A stretch of DNA of 64,000 nucleotides from Microvelia longipes (taxonomy: Eukaryota > Arthropoda > Insecta > Hemiptera > Veliidae): contig JACMZG010001908.1 of assembly GCA_018340805.1 (NCBI GenBank), positions 17,971,095 to 18,035,094 of the forward strand, read 5' to 3'. Shown here piece by piece: positions 34,720 through 45,204 of this stretch. Made by a program: the position numbers and the translations under genes. Numbering within the stretch: position 1 is the stretch's first letter; every line of letters starts with the position of its first letter. Below the pieces are notes generated by a model, which did no database searches, was not told the DNA's origin, and worked only from the letters and a program-made list of their open reading frames with translations.

Positions 34720-36110
34720 AGATGGACAAACCAATTCTTAATCTTGATGCCTTTTGGACAACCATATGGTATATAATTAGCAAAATATTATTGTTTTAAA
34801 AATTATTTAAATTAGTGTTATTTCAAATATTGGGTTTAAATAAAAGAAATTTTAGAAAAAATACATTCTGAAACACCTCGGTCCTCTTAAAACTTTTCAT
34901 CCACTCATATAGGATATCAGACTTGTATCTAGTAGACTTCTTTATAATAAATAGGCTAACCATGTCAATAGGTGTGGCTTATCGGAGATAAAAATATCGG
35001 TGATCCTTAATATCGAAAACCCTAAGATTTCTTAGCCTTCAGCCTGAGGTAGAAGTATAAACTTTGCCAACCCAGTTTATCATGGCCTGAGACGGTAATG
35101 AAAACCTGTGTTATTTTTCCTATAGAGTTTTTCTTGTATAGTGGCTAGTCTATACAATATAAGAGCCGATATTCATTAAGGTAACAATATAGAATACTAG
35201 CAGTGATACCGGCAAATCGTTTATTTATCAAACGACATTTTTTTAAATTATTCTTATAAGGAGTAAAAAAAAAGTTGTTAACAGCTGTAACAGCAAAAAA
35301 ATTTTTTGTTTAAGATGTTTTTGTCCATCCGGCAATTCTCCAGCTGTGCTTTCTGATTGTTTCGTACGTTCCTTGTTTCGATAAAATGACGATCAAAAAA
35401 GGAATTCTCAAATCGTGTGTTTTGACTTTTATTAAGAATACAACTTACCTATGGAATATAATAATATATTAAACAAAATAACTCATGAATTAAAAATTCA
35501 ATAAATTTCTATTATTTTAGAAAACAAAATAAAATTACTATAGGTATATAAATATTATTTTTAATATTATTTTAGACATAAACGGTGTTCATTGTGTTCG
35601 GGCTATTATTTTAGAAAATATATCAATGACGCAAAATGTATAAAATGTGTTCATTCTGACCAATGAGAATTCTAAGTTTAAAGTTTAGTCAAGCTCTATC
35701 GATTTAATTCTCAATATATCGAGATATAAGGATCAAATTTGATTTCCTTACACCTTATTGTTATTTGAGATCGGATCTCAATGAGTCATAAAATATGTTC
35801 ATTCTGACCTATGAGTAGTCTAAGTTTCAAGTTTAGTTAAGATGCATCAATTAGTATGTAAATTCCTGAACTCCATGATTCGCGGTTTTAAAATTAGAGG
35901 TTGTAAAGAGATGGAAAGTAGTAAGCGTAAGCTATGTTTATTAATACATAAGGACCTGAGCATCAAGTAATTATGGATACCCTTAGAGGATCCATGAATT
36001 CTATAAGCTATAAGTTCTAATAAAGCGAATAAAACAGACAATGTAAACTTATGATGATTACCTAATCTTATAATAATAAATAAACAAAACAACATTAATT
36101 TTTAAGTTTT
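34720..36110. repeat. segment duplicated downstream of cuticular copies 2 and 3
   Basis: 34720-35170 corresponds to 41235-42480, and 35840-36110 to 42765-43075. Shared words include 'cttggtgccttttggacaa', 'aacacctcggtcc', 'tagtggctagtctatacaat' and 'ttctataagctataagttc'. Between them, 35570-35840 holds an internal repeat of 'gttcattctgacc-atgag'. No gene was seen. Confidence 0.8.
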
Positions 36111-36160
36111 TTTATTGTTTTTAAATACTATTTACATGACTTAGGAACTAAAGGTAGGAA

Positions 36161-36913
36161 TCAGTAGTAACGGGAATAGGCAGGGATGGCAGATCCGTAG
36201 CCAAGAGAAGCAATGGGAGCGCGAGCGAAGCTAGCGGTGGCAAGAGGAGCATGAGCTACGGTAGCAATAGGAGCGTGGGCTACGGCAACGGGGGCGTGAG
36301 CTACGGTGGCGATGGGAGCAGCACGGGCGTATGAGATAGGAGCGGCAATGGGGGCGTGAGCAATGGGAGCGTGGACGGGTCCAGTTGGGGGAGCAACTCC
36401 TTGTTCTTTGTGTACGACGGCATTGAATCCGTTTACGGGATCAGCGGTGTATTCGACGGTTCTTCTGGATCCATCGGATTCGATGAGAGAGTAGTGTCCC
36501 TGGACGGTGTCTCCGTCTCTGTGTTCTTCCTGGCTCTTGACATCACCGGTGGTGGGGTCAGCGATATCGTAGTTGTAGCTGTACTGGGGATGAGGATCGT
36601 AAGATTCGGGTTCGGCATACCTGGCGATGGGGGCAGCGTGGACAACTGGAGCGTGGTGGGCTACAACTGGAGCATGAGCTACAGTGGCGACGGGAGCGTG
36701 AGCAACAGTGGCGATGGGAGCAGCAGCTACAGCAAGAGGAGCACGGGCATAACCGTAAGATCCAATACCACCATAACTTCTGATACCGCCATAGGCTCCG
36801 AGTCCTCCATAGGCTCCGATACCTCCATAAGTCCTAAGACCTCCATATGAGCCATATGATGAGATGAGCTGACCTTGAGCTGCAGCAAGGCAGGTAGCTA
36901 CTAATAGAACGAA
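36161..36913 (-). CDS. RR-2 cuticular protein, copy 2, exon 2
   Basis: This copy has the same role and domain order as copy 1: signal peptide, YGG repeats, AHAPV repeats, RR-2 domain at about 108-173 with [10 protein letters not shown] and [13 protein letters not shown], and C-terminal AHAPV repeats ending SRYY. With exon 1 at 38096-38107 the product is 254 residues, seven fewer than copy 1 because one VAHAPVA unit is missing. The acceptor TTGTTTCAG is directly upstream. The stop is TGA at 36163-36161, and AATAAA reads from about 36116. The stretch from about 36370 through the acceptor appears base-for-base identical to copy 1, while the introns beyond differ. This copy is intact. Confidence 0.93.
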   Translation of the reverse strand, partial: FVLLVATCLAAAQGQLISSYGSYGGLRTYGGIGAYGGLGAYGGIRSYGGIGSYGYARAPLAVAAAPIATVAHAPVATVAHAPVVAHHAPVVHAAPIARYAEPESYDPHPQYSYNYDIADPTTGDVKSQEEHRDGDTVQGHYSLIESDGSRRTVEYTADPVNGFNAVVHKEQGVAPPTGPVHAPIAHAPIAAPISYARAAPIATVAHAPVAVAHAPIATVAHAPLATASFARAPIASLGYGSAIPAYSRYY

Positions 36914-37299
36914 CTGAAACAATGAATTAACTATATTATTAAACGAATTAACTCGGATTTAATAAAGCTTATTAACACCAGTTTGGTGTTTAATAAAAAC
37001 TAAAAACTTCATAAAGGTTGTACTGCTACTATGAGGATATAACCTTTATATTTTGATGAAATAAATTTATTTTATATTTTTTTAATAATCTTTACTGAAT
37101 GAATTAAATAAAATTACAAAGTATATTGTGTGAACAGGCGTTGACTAAATATTACACTCTTATAATTATAATGGTTATCTATAATTTACATTTTATCGTT
37201 TATTTATTTGTATTTTTAACATATGTTTGATTTATAATTATCTATTTTATTTTTAATTAATTTATTAGTTCAACTTTTATCAGATGACTCATTTAAGTT

Positions 37300-37612
37300 T
37301 TTTTTTTAAATTGTAAAATCGGAAAATCAAATGGAGTTTAAATAAGTACAAATATACCCCTTTACGTAATCCTACGGGAAGTATATCCATGATTTTTGTT
37401 TTATCATAAAAAATAAGCAGCATCAAGCGTGGTCAGTGCATGGATGGGTGACCGCTAGAATACTGATAAATTCATTATCTCAGGACGAGTGAAGCGAGTC
37501 CGTTGACATATTGTAGTATTAATTTACCGACTTTTTCTATTCTTTGGATGAACGTAGCGATTCTGACGTGATAAGGAAAACTTCGGAGGTACCCCGCACC
37601 CATTTTTTTAAG
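37300..37612 (-). repeat. repeat S, copy 4 (truncated), with 5S-rRNA-like block
   Basis: It lies in the intron of cuticular copy 2. The block at about 37414-37465 reads gcgtggtcagtgc followed by tggatgggtgaccgc on the + strand, the best 5S-like match in the window. Then 'gacgagtgaagcgagtccg' and 'ggtaccccgcaccc' mark the end of repeat S. Confidence 0.8.
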
Positions 37613-38095
37613 TTAGGTCTTGGATTGCCCAATTATGATTTTCCTTCATTTTTATTTATGTTTTTTAATGTATTTTATTTATTTCTGTTAATGTATTTTA
37701 TTTTTTTAATTTATTTTATATATTTTATTTTACGTATTTTATTTAGGTCCCCATTTGCCCTTTCCCCGAAAACAGCAATGATTTTAAACTATTCATAAGA
37801 CCAACAAAATGTAAAAATTCTAGAAATGAACATATATAGAGCCTTATGTATTTAATGAAGAGCAAAAGGCAAGAATCTAATCATTTTCTTTAGACAACTA
37901 TAATTCTCTGCGACCAAATTTTGGGTCGCAGGTATAACTTTTTAACCCAAGGATTAAAAAAATTTGATCTATATAGTTGAAATTCGTAGGGATTTCAAGA
38001 CGTAACTTAAGAAGTAAAGCTATTTTCAGCATAGATATTATAAATGTTTAAAGTCCAGGAAAACAGAGACCTTTGTTGATAAAACTAACTTATAC

Positions 38096-38107
38096 CTTGT
38101 AAGCCAT
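38096..38107 (-). CDS. RR-2 cuticular protein, copy 2, exon 1 (MAYK)
   Basis: Same ATGGCTTACAAG with a GT donor as in copies 1 and 3. The intron is 36914-38095 (1,182 bp, phase 0). The 240 bp upstream resemble the region upstream of copy 1 closely (about 26316-26555). Confidence 0.88.
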
Positions 38108-38134
38108 TGCTGTTGATGTGGATAACTGTGGTTA

Positions 38135-38171
38135 ACTGATACAGAATTAAGGACCGACTCGCGTATTTATA
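38135..38171 (-). promoter_or_regulatory. core promoter of cuticular gene copy 2 (TATA + TCAGT initiator)
   Basis: TATAAATA at 38171-38164 and TCAGT at 38139-38135 on the minus strand, with the same 34-bp spacing as in copy 1. Confidence 0.8.
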
Positions 38172-38424
38172 CACTTGTTCATTTGTTTTAGTATTTTGAC
38201 TGAATTTAAGTTTTAATTGAAGGAGGGGTAATGTAGTGTAGAGAGAGGTTTAAATTTTCATTTTCAATGACATCAAGATGTCCACTAACCTTTCAGATGA
38301 TGTACCAGTCTAATTTCAAGATCAGTTTTATAAATATCAAATAATTAAAACTTGATTGTATCTTTTTTTACATTTTTATCATCGTACGGGTTTCGGCTCC
38401 TAAAAAAATGTGTTTTAGAGCAGT

Positions 38425-38665
38425 CCTTGAGACTAAGTAAGACTTATTCCTGTAAATAGAAAATTCCTATAGACTTTAAGTAAGACTTATTCCTGTTAAT
38501 AGAAAATCACTGAAAATATTAAGTAAAACTTATTATTCTAAAAAGAATTACTTGAAAGTAAGTGTGACTTATCCCGGGTAATAGGAAATTACTTGAGATT
38601 GTAAGTAAGACGTATTCATGTATTTTGAAACATTTTAGACTAAGTAAGATTTATACTAGTAGAAT
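38425..38665 (+). repeat. tandem about 43-bp units (second locus)
   Basis: Five to six diverged copies of 'gactaagtaagacttattcc', then 'tgtaaatagaaaattac'. They sit just upstream of the promoter region of cuticular copy 2 and next to the hammerhead-like element. Confidence 0.85.
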
Positions 38666-38694
38666 GAGCGTGAATGGAGTCAATCATAAATAAT

Positions 38695-38930
38695 AAAAGA
38701 AAAGAAGTCTCTTCACAAAACAAACCATTATTGGCAAAGCGCTTTAAACCTAACTAGAGGCCATCATCAGTGCAAAACCGTTAAGATGTTAAAGAAGTAG
38801 AGAAGTGAGTCTATGTTTTCTTACTAGGTATTAGAGTCAGACTAATACCTAGCACTGATGATGGCCTCTAATTAGGTTGAAAGCGCTTTGCCAATAATGG
38901 TTTGTTTTGTGGAGAGACTTCTTTTCTTTT
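38695..38930 (+). mobile_element. inverted-repeat element with hammerhead-like motifs, copy 2
   Basis: The arms of about 80 bp are near-perfect inverted copies: left aaaagaaaagaagtctct at 38695 and right agagacttcttttctttt ending at 38930. A central hairpin (ctaggtattag with its complement) lies at about 38824-38852. The right arm carries a complete hammerhead-like core on the + strand (listed separately). The left arm carries the mirrored motif on the minus strand with GAAA changed to TAAA. Confidence 0.8.
38848..38893 (+). ncRNA. minimal hammerhead ribozyme-like motif
   Basis: Core CTGATGA (38855-38861) and GAAA (38879-38882) are separated by a 5-bp stem II (ggcct against aggtt, with two G-U pairs). 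A self-complementary AGCGCT (38882-38887) would serve as stem III, with U at 38888 as the cleavage-site base. GCA (38852-38854) pairs with TGC (38889-38891) as stem I. This layout matches minimal hammerheads of Penelope-like retroelements, whose short palindromic stem III favours dimers. Position 10.1/11.1 is U-U, so activity may be weak. Confidence 0.5.
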
Positions 38931-38999
38931 AAAAATAATTACTAAAATAAATAAACACTTTATTTGTGTTTTGCATGATAAAAATTCAATTATATAAAT

Positions 39000-39480
39000 G
39001 TGTATTTGATACTTTATGTGTATTGATAAAGATTTACCCGATACTTAAAGAAACTAATTCATGTAAAATGAATTACTTGAATATACCTACAGTATATAAG
39101 TATAAATACACAAAAGAATGCACACATATGGTGTATGTGTGAGGGTGTTTGTGTATTTTTTCCTTTTTCTTATTCCTTTAGTCTTTTTCGTTTATTTTCT
39201 GCAAGCTCCACAATTTAGTTATGTCTTCATTGGCGGTATTGCAGGGGGGGGATGGGAGTAATTTCCCCCCAGTATCCAGAAAAAAAAGAGGAGAGGGAAA
39301 GAAAATAAATTGTTTTTAATAAGTTTTGTTGCTCTGAGTTGAATAAAATTGGTCCGAAGTCAATAAAACCTCCAAGACGAATTAGTAAATAAACGGGAAA
39401 TGCAGTAAACAAGATTCAGGCTCTGAATTGAATGGAAACGGTCCGAAGTCGATACGAGCACTCAAAATACCAGGTTCAAA
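39000..39480. other. no gene recognised
   Basis: AT-rich sequence with a G run at about 39245. From 39345 there is a diverged piece of the 'ggtccgaagtcgatacga' sequence seen next to element F at 21580. Confidence 0.4.
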
Positions 39481-39700
39481 GTCTGTAAGTTTACACCTGA
39501 AAATAGTTCTGGCGCAGAGGTCCACATCGAGTTTATTCACTCGGAATGCGTGCTTTCGTGCGAAACGATCTATTTCTGGCTTACTTTTCCAGTTTACGCT
39601 TTAGAACTTGAGCAGTTGCGTCACTGTTTGTAACTAATTTTTTTTCTTTTAAAGGAAATGTACTAAAACCTTTTAAATCGTTGTAAATAGTTTATTAAAT
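39480..39700 (+). repeat. single arm of element F
   Basis: 'ttctggcgcagaggtccaca', 'ggaatgcgtgctttcgtgc', 'gctttagaacttgagcagtt' and 'ggaaatgtactaaaacctt' follow the order of an element F arm. No inverted partner is nearby. Confidence 0.6.
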
Positions 39701-39827
39701 TTTTTTTACTTTTCAATTATGTAAGATTTTGAGAATGATTTGGAACTTTCTGTTAGGATATCACCTTTGGCAAAAGAGTCTGCTTTTACCTAACTAAAAA
39801 AGTGTTGGTTAAAAGAAAATATGCTAA

Positions 39828-40375
39828 CTATTCTCCGAATTTTGAATAGTAATGCAGTTTGATTCTAAAGACTTTCAGGCTTTCTAAACTTGACCTGCTA
39901 TCTGTCCTAATTATATATTTACTTTCTGGGTAATTTCTTTTAGGTAACCATTGTAACGCTTGCCCAATTGCGAATTGTTCTACTTGGTGATTTGAGCAAA
40001 ATGTTGAAAGCCTAAAACGTTTCATTTGACGCGACGTAGGAATTTTCAGTGTGCTACCAAAGCTCAACCTACACTCTTATCACTTTTGTTTCCATCGGTG
40101 TTATTAGAAAGGTTTGATTACTGCCATCTTGGTCTTTAGTAATTATGCTTTCAACATATCGTGTCAGATGCGGCCTAAACTTTTGAAGTTTTCACTGTTG
40201 ATCCAGTCAAAAAATACTCCTCTATGAATATTATAGACATCACGAGCTTGATATGCTCTTTGGGAGTTTGGAAGAATTCCTGCCAAGACACACAAAGCTT
40301 TATATGATACTGAACGGTAACTATGATCATCCTCCGAACTATCATGCGTTGACATGTTTTTAATCTATGAGTCAT
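39828..40375 (-). pseudogene. LINE ORF2 fragment: RT C-terminal part and RNase H
   Basis: The minus-strand frame 40355-40164 has YRSVSYKALCVLAGILP and YQARDVYN, the block before RNase H in I/Jockey-type LINEs. After a frame break, 40067-39828 reads VEQFAIGQALQWL and YIIRTDSRSSLESLK, the RNase H Glu and Asp motifs. The first RNase H motif (DGS) is missing and the frames are broken, so it is dead. Confidence 0.75.
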
Positions 40376-41234
40376 AGATAGACATGACTTAGCAGAAATT
40401 TATAAAATGCGGAACAAATTTTTGATCGAATTGAAATTTAGCACAACAAATGTGCCGTAATTCATCTCATTATCGCAGCTTTAGTTACATTTTTATTGAA
40501 TGACATGTATAAGTTTCTAAGCATAGTAAGCATGCATCAAAAATCGGAAGGATAATTTCTCATCAGTATAATTTGCTGAGCATATGTACAAAATTTCAAG
40601 TCTCTTCAACAAATAGTGAGAGAGGAATTTTAGGAATACAAGGAAGGTATGGGTGTAGATCCTAACAAAAATGTCAACCAAATGTTTTCATGTTTAGCAT
40701 CCAAAATGTTTGCCTTATAATGAATCAAAATTTGAACTTAAGATTAAAGCACATTGGCACACCACCCTAGTATTTTTCATAAATTTAATCCTTTTCCATA
40801 GAAGTTTTTTAAATTTTTCACATAACAACAGGGTTATAAGAAATATAGAAATAATACATTTAAGAATATATTTGTAAATATATTCTTTTATATTTATTAA
40901 TATAATAAAAATATAATAAATATATTTGTTTATTATTTTTTTATAAATAATAATTATAAATAATAAAAGAATAATAAGAAATAATAAAAATATAAGAAAT
41001 AAAAAATCTGGTTATAAGAAAATATAAATTTGCCACAGATTATTGCAAAATGATGAAGATAAGACGTTGTCTGTCTGTCTATGTAAAAGAAGACATAAGC
41101 AAGAGATTTTTTTTAAATTATTTTTTAATTGTTACACACATAATTGAATTATTAATTATTAAAGCGATTTTTCAAATCCTAGTTCAAAGATGTACTTTCA
41201 TTTAAAATATGTATCTACTATTTTACTAATTCTT
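40376..41234. other. no gene recognised
   Basis: AT-rich sequence. 40800-41000 is dominated by AATA-type low complexity. Confidence 0.45.
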
Positions 41235-41564
41235 AATCTTGGTGCCTTTTGGACAATCATATGGTATATGTTTAGCAACATTTAATTGTTTCAAAAATTA
41301 TTTGAAGTAGTGTTATTCAAATATTGGGTTTAAATAAAGGAATAGAAAATACATTATGAAAACACCTCGGTCCCCTTAAAACTTTCCATCCATTCATATA
41401 GGATATCAGAGTTGTAGCTAGAATACTTCTTCATAATAAATAGGCTAGCCATTTTAATAGGTGTGGCTTTTCGGAGCTAAAAGTATCAGTGATCCTTAAT
41501 ATCGAAAACCCTAAGATTCCTTTGTTTTCAGCCTGAGGTAGAAGTTAAAACCTCGCAAACCCTA

Positions 41565-42363
41565 TCATACAGATATTAATAGGCGAATAAATTTATCAGC
41601 TCTATCTAGTTGGCAAGTTTGGCAAAATAACCAACAAGCCGGTAGTTTTTATACAGCTCACCAGCCTATAGTCGGTCAAGTTCCTTGGTTTAAAGGCCAA
41701 GCTACAAGTAGATATTTTTTAATATTTACGAATCGACTTCGTACAAACCATGGTATCTGTAAATCTTATTTAAACAAAATAAATTTAGAAAATGATCCAA
41801 ACTGCACTTTTTGTAATACAGTTGAGGATCTTGAGCATATAATGATGCACTGTTCTCGCTATTCAGCCGAACGTGCTTTACTGTTAAATGAGCTACATGT
41901 TACTAAAAGTGTCGCTCAACCGTTTAACTATATCTCCTTGTTATCTTCAAAGTCAATAGAAGTGTACAAAAAAAATTTACTTTTTTGCTAGTAAACTAAA
42001 AATTAAAATTTAGTTCTTGTTTAATCTAGCTTAAACTAAAATTAAACAAATATCATACAATATTAATTTCAAAATAGTAATAAAATAACAAATTAAATTA
42101 TTATTATCAAATATCTTAAAAATAATATAAAAATAATGTCCAAAGGTCCATAATAAAATAAACAATTTCCAAGCAAAGAAAATTTTCTTTTATCAAGATT
42201 GTAAATTATTAATAATAACTAATCCATGATATTAAAAGTTCTTTTAACCAGTAAATTATTTTACTTTATCAAAATTTTTAAACATTTTTTATTATTTATT
42301 TAAGTTATAAAAGTATAAAATATATTATACCATGGCTGCTGTATGGTCCTAATAGACCCATGC
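41565..42363 (+). mobile_element. 5'-truncated LINE insertion (ORF2 C-terminus) inside the copy 3 duplicate
   Basis: An open frame from about 41584 to the stop at 41991 reads SALSSWQVWQ, GQVPWFKGQATSRYF, RLRTNHGICKSY and NCTFCNTVEDLEHIMMHC. This is the C-terminal zinc-finger region of I/LOA-type LINEs. It is followed by an AT-rich 3' UTR and a short A run at 42363. The paralogous sequence at about 35080 lacks it, and 'cctatca' and 'cctatcg' at its edges look like a target duplication. Confidence 0.8.
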
Positions 42364-43125
42364 CAAAAAAAACCTATCGTGGCCTGAGACTGTAATGAGA
42401 ACCAGTGTTATTTTTCTTATAGATTTTTTCTTGTATAGTGGCTAGTCTATACAATGTAAGAGCCGATATTGATTAAATTATCAATCTAGAATATAAAATT
42501 ATTTATTTAAAATTACAAAACATGGACTACTTTTCCTAAAAATATTAAAGGTCTATTACTACACTTTTAATGATTTTTTAAAGCTAGAAAATTGATTGTT
42601 TAAAATACAAGTAACAGTTATAAATAACTGACACAAATATTTAGTTAAATCTGTCGTAAATTTCAGTTCCATCATTTCTTGTACTGCACAGTTTTGTCTT
42701 GAATTCAAATTATTGTTCGATTATGAAGTTCTAGTTCTTAATCGAATCTAGTTCAGGAGTTATGAAAACTACTGAACTCCATGATTCACGGGTTTAAATT
42801 TAGAGGTTTTAAAGACATGAAAAGATACAAATGTTTTATGCAAATGAAATAGGCGTTTTCTTCTCGCCGTTTTAACAATGTGTGTTAACACGTAAGCTAT
42901 GCTTATTAATGCATAAGCACCTGAGCATCAAGTAATTATGGATACCCTTAGAAGATCCATAAATTCTATAAGCTATAAGTTCTAATAAAGCGAATAAAAC
43001 AGACAATGTAAACTTCTGATGATTACCTAATCTTATAATAATAAATAAACAAAACAGTATTAATTTTTAAGTTTTTTTATTGTTTTTAAATACTATTTAC
43101 ATGACTTAGGAACTAAAGGTAGGAA

Positions 43126-43877
43126 TCAGTAGTAACGAGAATAGGCAGGGATGGCAGATCTGTAGCCAAGAGAAGCAATGGGAGCACGAGCGAAGCTAGC
43201 GGTGGAAAGAGGAGCATGGGCTACAGTAGCGATAGGAGCGTGGGCTACGGCAACGGGGGCGTGAGCTACGGTGGCGATGGGAGCAGCACGGGCGTATGAG
43301 ATAGGAGCGGCAATGGGGGCGTGAGCAATGGGAGCGTGGACGGGTCCAGTTGGGGGAGCAACTCCTTGTTCTTTGTGTACGACGGCATTGAATCCGTTTA
43401 CGGGATCAGCGGTGTATTCGACGGTTCTTCTGGATCCATCGGATTCGATGAGAGAATAGTGTCCCTGGACGGTGTCTCCGTCTCTGTGTTCTTCCTGGCT
43501 CTTGACATCACCGGTGGTGGGGTCAGCGATATCGTAGTTGTAGCTGTACTGGGGATGAGGATCGTAAGATTCGGGTTCGGCGTACCTGGCGATGGGGGCA
43601 GCGTGGACAACTGGAGCGTGGTGGGCTACAACTGGAGCATGAGCTACAGTGGCGACGGGAGCGTGAGCAACAGTGCGATGGGAGCAGCAGCTACAGCAAG
43701 AGGAGCACGGGCATAACCGTAAGATCCAATACCACCATAACTTCTGATACCGCCATAGGCTCCGAGTCCTCCATAGGCTCCGATACCTCCATAAGTCCTA
43801 AGACCTCCATATGAGCCATATGATGAGATGAGCTGACCTTGAGCTGCAGCAAGGCAGGTAGCTACTAATAGGACGAA
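43126..43877 (-). pseudogene. RR-2 cuticular protein, copy 3, exon 2, frameshifted
   Basis: It has the same acceptor, signal peptide, YGG repeats, RR-2 domain and AHAPV tail as copies 1 and 2. One G is missing at about 43674, where the others read agtggcgatgg and this reads agtgcgatgg. Translation therefore leaves the frame after VAAAPIA, within the first AHAPV repeats, and stops at 43646-43644. That gives about 79 residues with no chitin-binding domain. The remaining sequence after the deletion is open and nearly identical to copy 2, so the lesion is very recent or a sequencing error. The stop context, TGA at 43128-43126, and AATAAA near 43080 are shared with copy 2. Confidence 0.85.
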
Positions 43878-44280
43878 CTGAAACAACAGATATATTTGTA
43901 AGTTAGGTAGATCCTTTATACTTTTTTTTCCTTGAAAGTCTTTTTAAACCACTATAGGGTATAGCTTGTGATGTTAAAATAATGAGGCTCAAATAGTATC
44001 CTAAATATACTCTTGGTCAAGCAGGGGTTCTTCAAGTTTTTAGATTATGCGTTTGAATAGCACAAATATAAACAGATTGTGTTATTAGACATAACATAAA
44101 TAATTTCTGTTATTAGACATAACATACATAGTTGTCACAAAGTACTTGTGCTCCCAGATATAAGATTCGAGATTCTCAGCTATGATGCAAGCAAGATGTT
44201 ACATCAACAACTATTCCATAATAAAGCATTTGTCGTCTAATATGGTTTGCTGTGTATTATATTATTATTATTATAATTAT

Positions 44281-44291
44281 TATTTTATTTA

Positions 44292-44322
<31 letters not shown>

Positions 44323-44345
44323 ATTATATATAATATATATATATG
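44281..44345. repeat. (TA)n microsatellite in intron of copy 3
   Basis: TA repeats with TTATA interruptions. Confidence 0.9.
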
Positions 44346-44622
44346 GTATAATTATTATAGTATATATACATTTAATTTGCTAAGTATACATAAAAAAGAA
44401 ATTAAGGTTGTAATATAATATTTTGAAGATTGAAATAAACAAATACTACATGCAGATGATATTGGTTATTGCTAAAGAGAGTAAAACATTAGTAAGAAAG
44501 TATTGAACATAGTGGTATTGATTCGTGATATTTTAAAAAAATGAGCTTATATTTTAGTAAATATATATATATGTATAGTAAATCATACATAGTAAAATGT
44601 AAAGAAGGTGATAATTATATAA

Positions 44623-44803
44623 TAGTCCAAGAGCCAGACTTGAAAAATGTGGCTCATTTTGTACTACATCAAACCAATTTTTTTCTGAAAATATACCTAG
44701 ATAGGCAGACTATGCTTTTTCTTCATAAGGTATATTTTCATAAAAATTGGTTTGAAATAGTACAAATATAAGTCACATTTTTTCAAGTCCGGCTCTTGGA
44801 CTA
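44623..44803. mobile_element. long-TIR MITE (GTCCAAGAGC family), short copy
   Basis: The element 44625-44801 is flanked by TA. Inverted ends of about 75 bp (gtccaagagccagactt and its complement) meet almost directly, so it is close to a perfect foldback. It is the compact form of the element at 9715-10398. Confidence 0.85.
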
Positions 44804-45137
44804 TAAAGAAGTAATTCTAATTCTATTACGAAAATTAATAATTTAAAATTCTTAGAGAGTTAAAAAAAAGAAAGGAATAAAGATAATAATTATTAGCAAA
44901 TAAATTAATAAAACCAAGGAATATGTCAACCGATAACCGACATAATACTCTTGGAGTATTTGCCTTGGTAAAAAACATGACCCTAAAATCAACTTTGTTA
45001 GGTAATTCTCACAATAAATCAATTTTGCTTAAATTAATCACGTTTAGCTTAAAAATAAGCAATTTTTTATATTTATAAAAAAATAATAATTTAATTTTTC
45101 AGCGTATTTTGTAGTTTACAATCTGTTTTCAAATTAC

Positions 45138-45149
45138 CTTGTAAGCCAT
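45138..45149 (-). CDS. RR-2 cuticular protein, copy 3, exon 1 (MAYK)
   Basis: ATGGCTTACAAG plus a GT donor as in the other copies, although the surrounding intron (43878-45137) and 5' flank are unlike theirs. It belongs to the frameshifted copy. Confidence 0.82.
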
Positions 45150-45167
45150 GTTGTGCTGCTGAGGTGA

Positions 45168-45204
45168 ACTGATACAGTTTCATCTTTAAAAATGTCTTTA
45201 TATA
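45168..45204 (-). promoter_or_regulatory. core promoter of cuticular gene copy 3 (TATA + TCAGT initiator)
   Basis: TATATAAA at 45204-45197 and TCAGT at 45172-45168 on the minus strand. The 34-bp spacing is retained despite divergence of the sequence between and around them. The 5' UTR is about 21 nt, shorter than in copies 1 and 2. Confidence 0.75.

Noticed and set aside
37414..37465. A functional 5S rRNA gene
   Set aside because: Only the 3'-half-like block is present. The first half and terminator are missing and it lies within a dispersed repeat.
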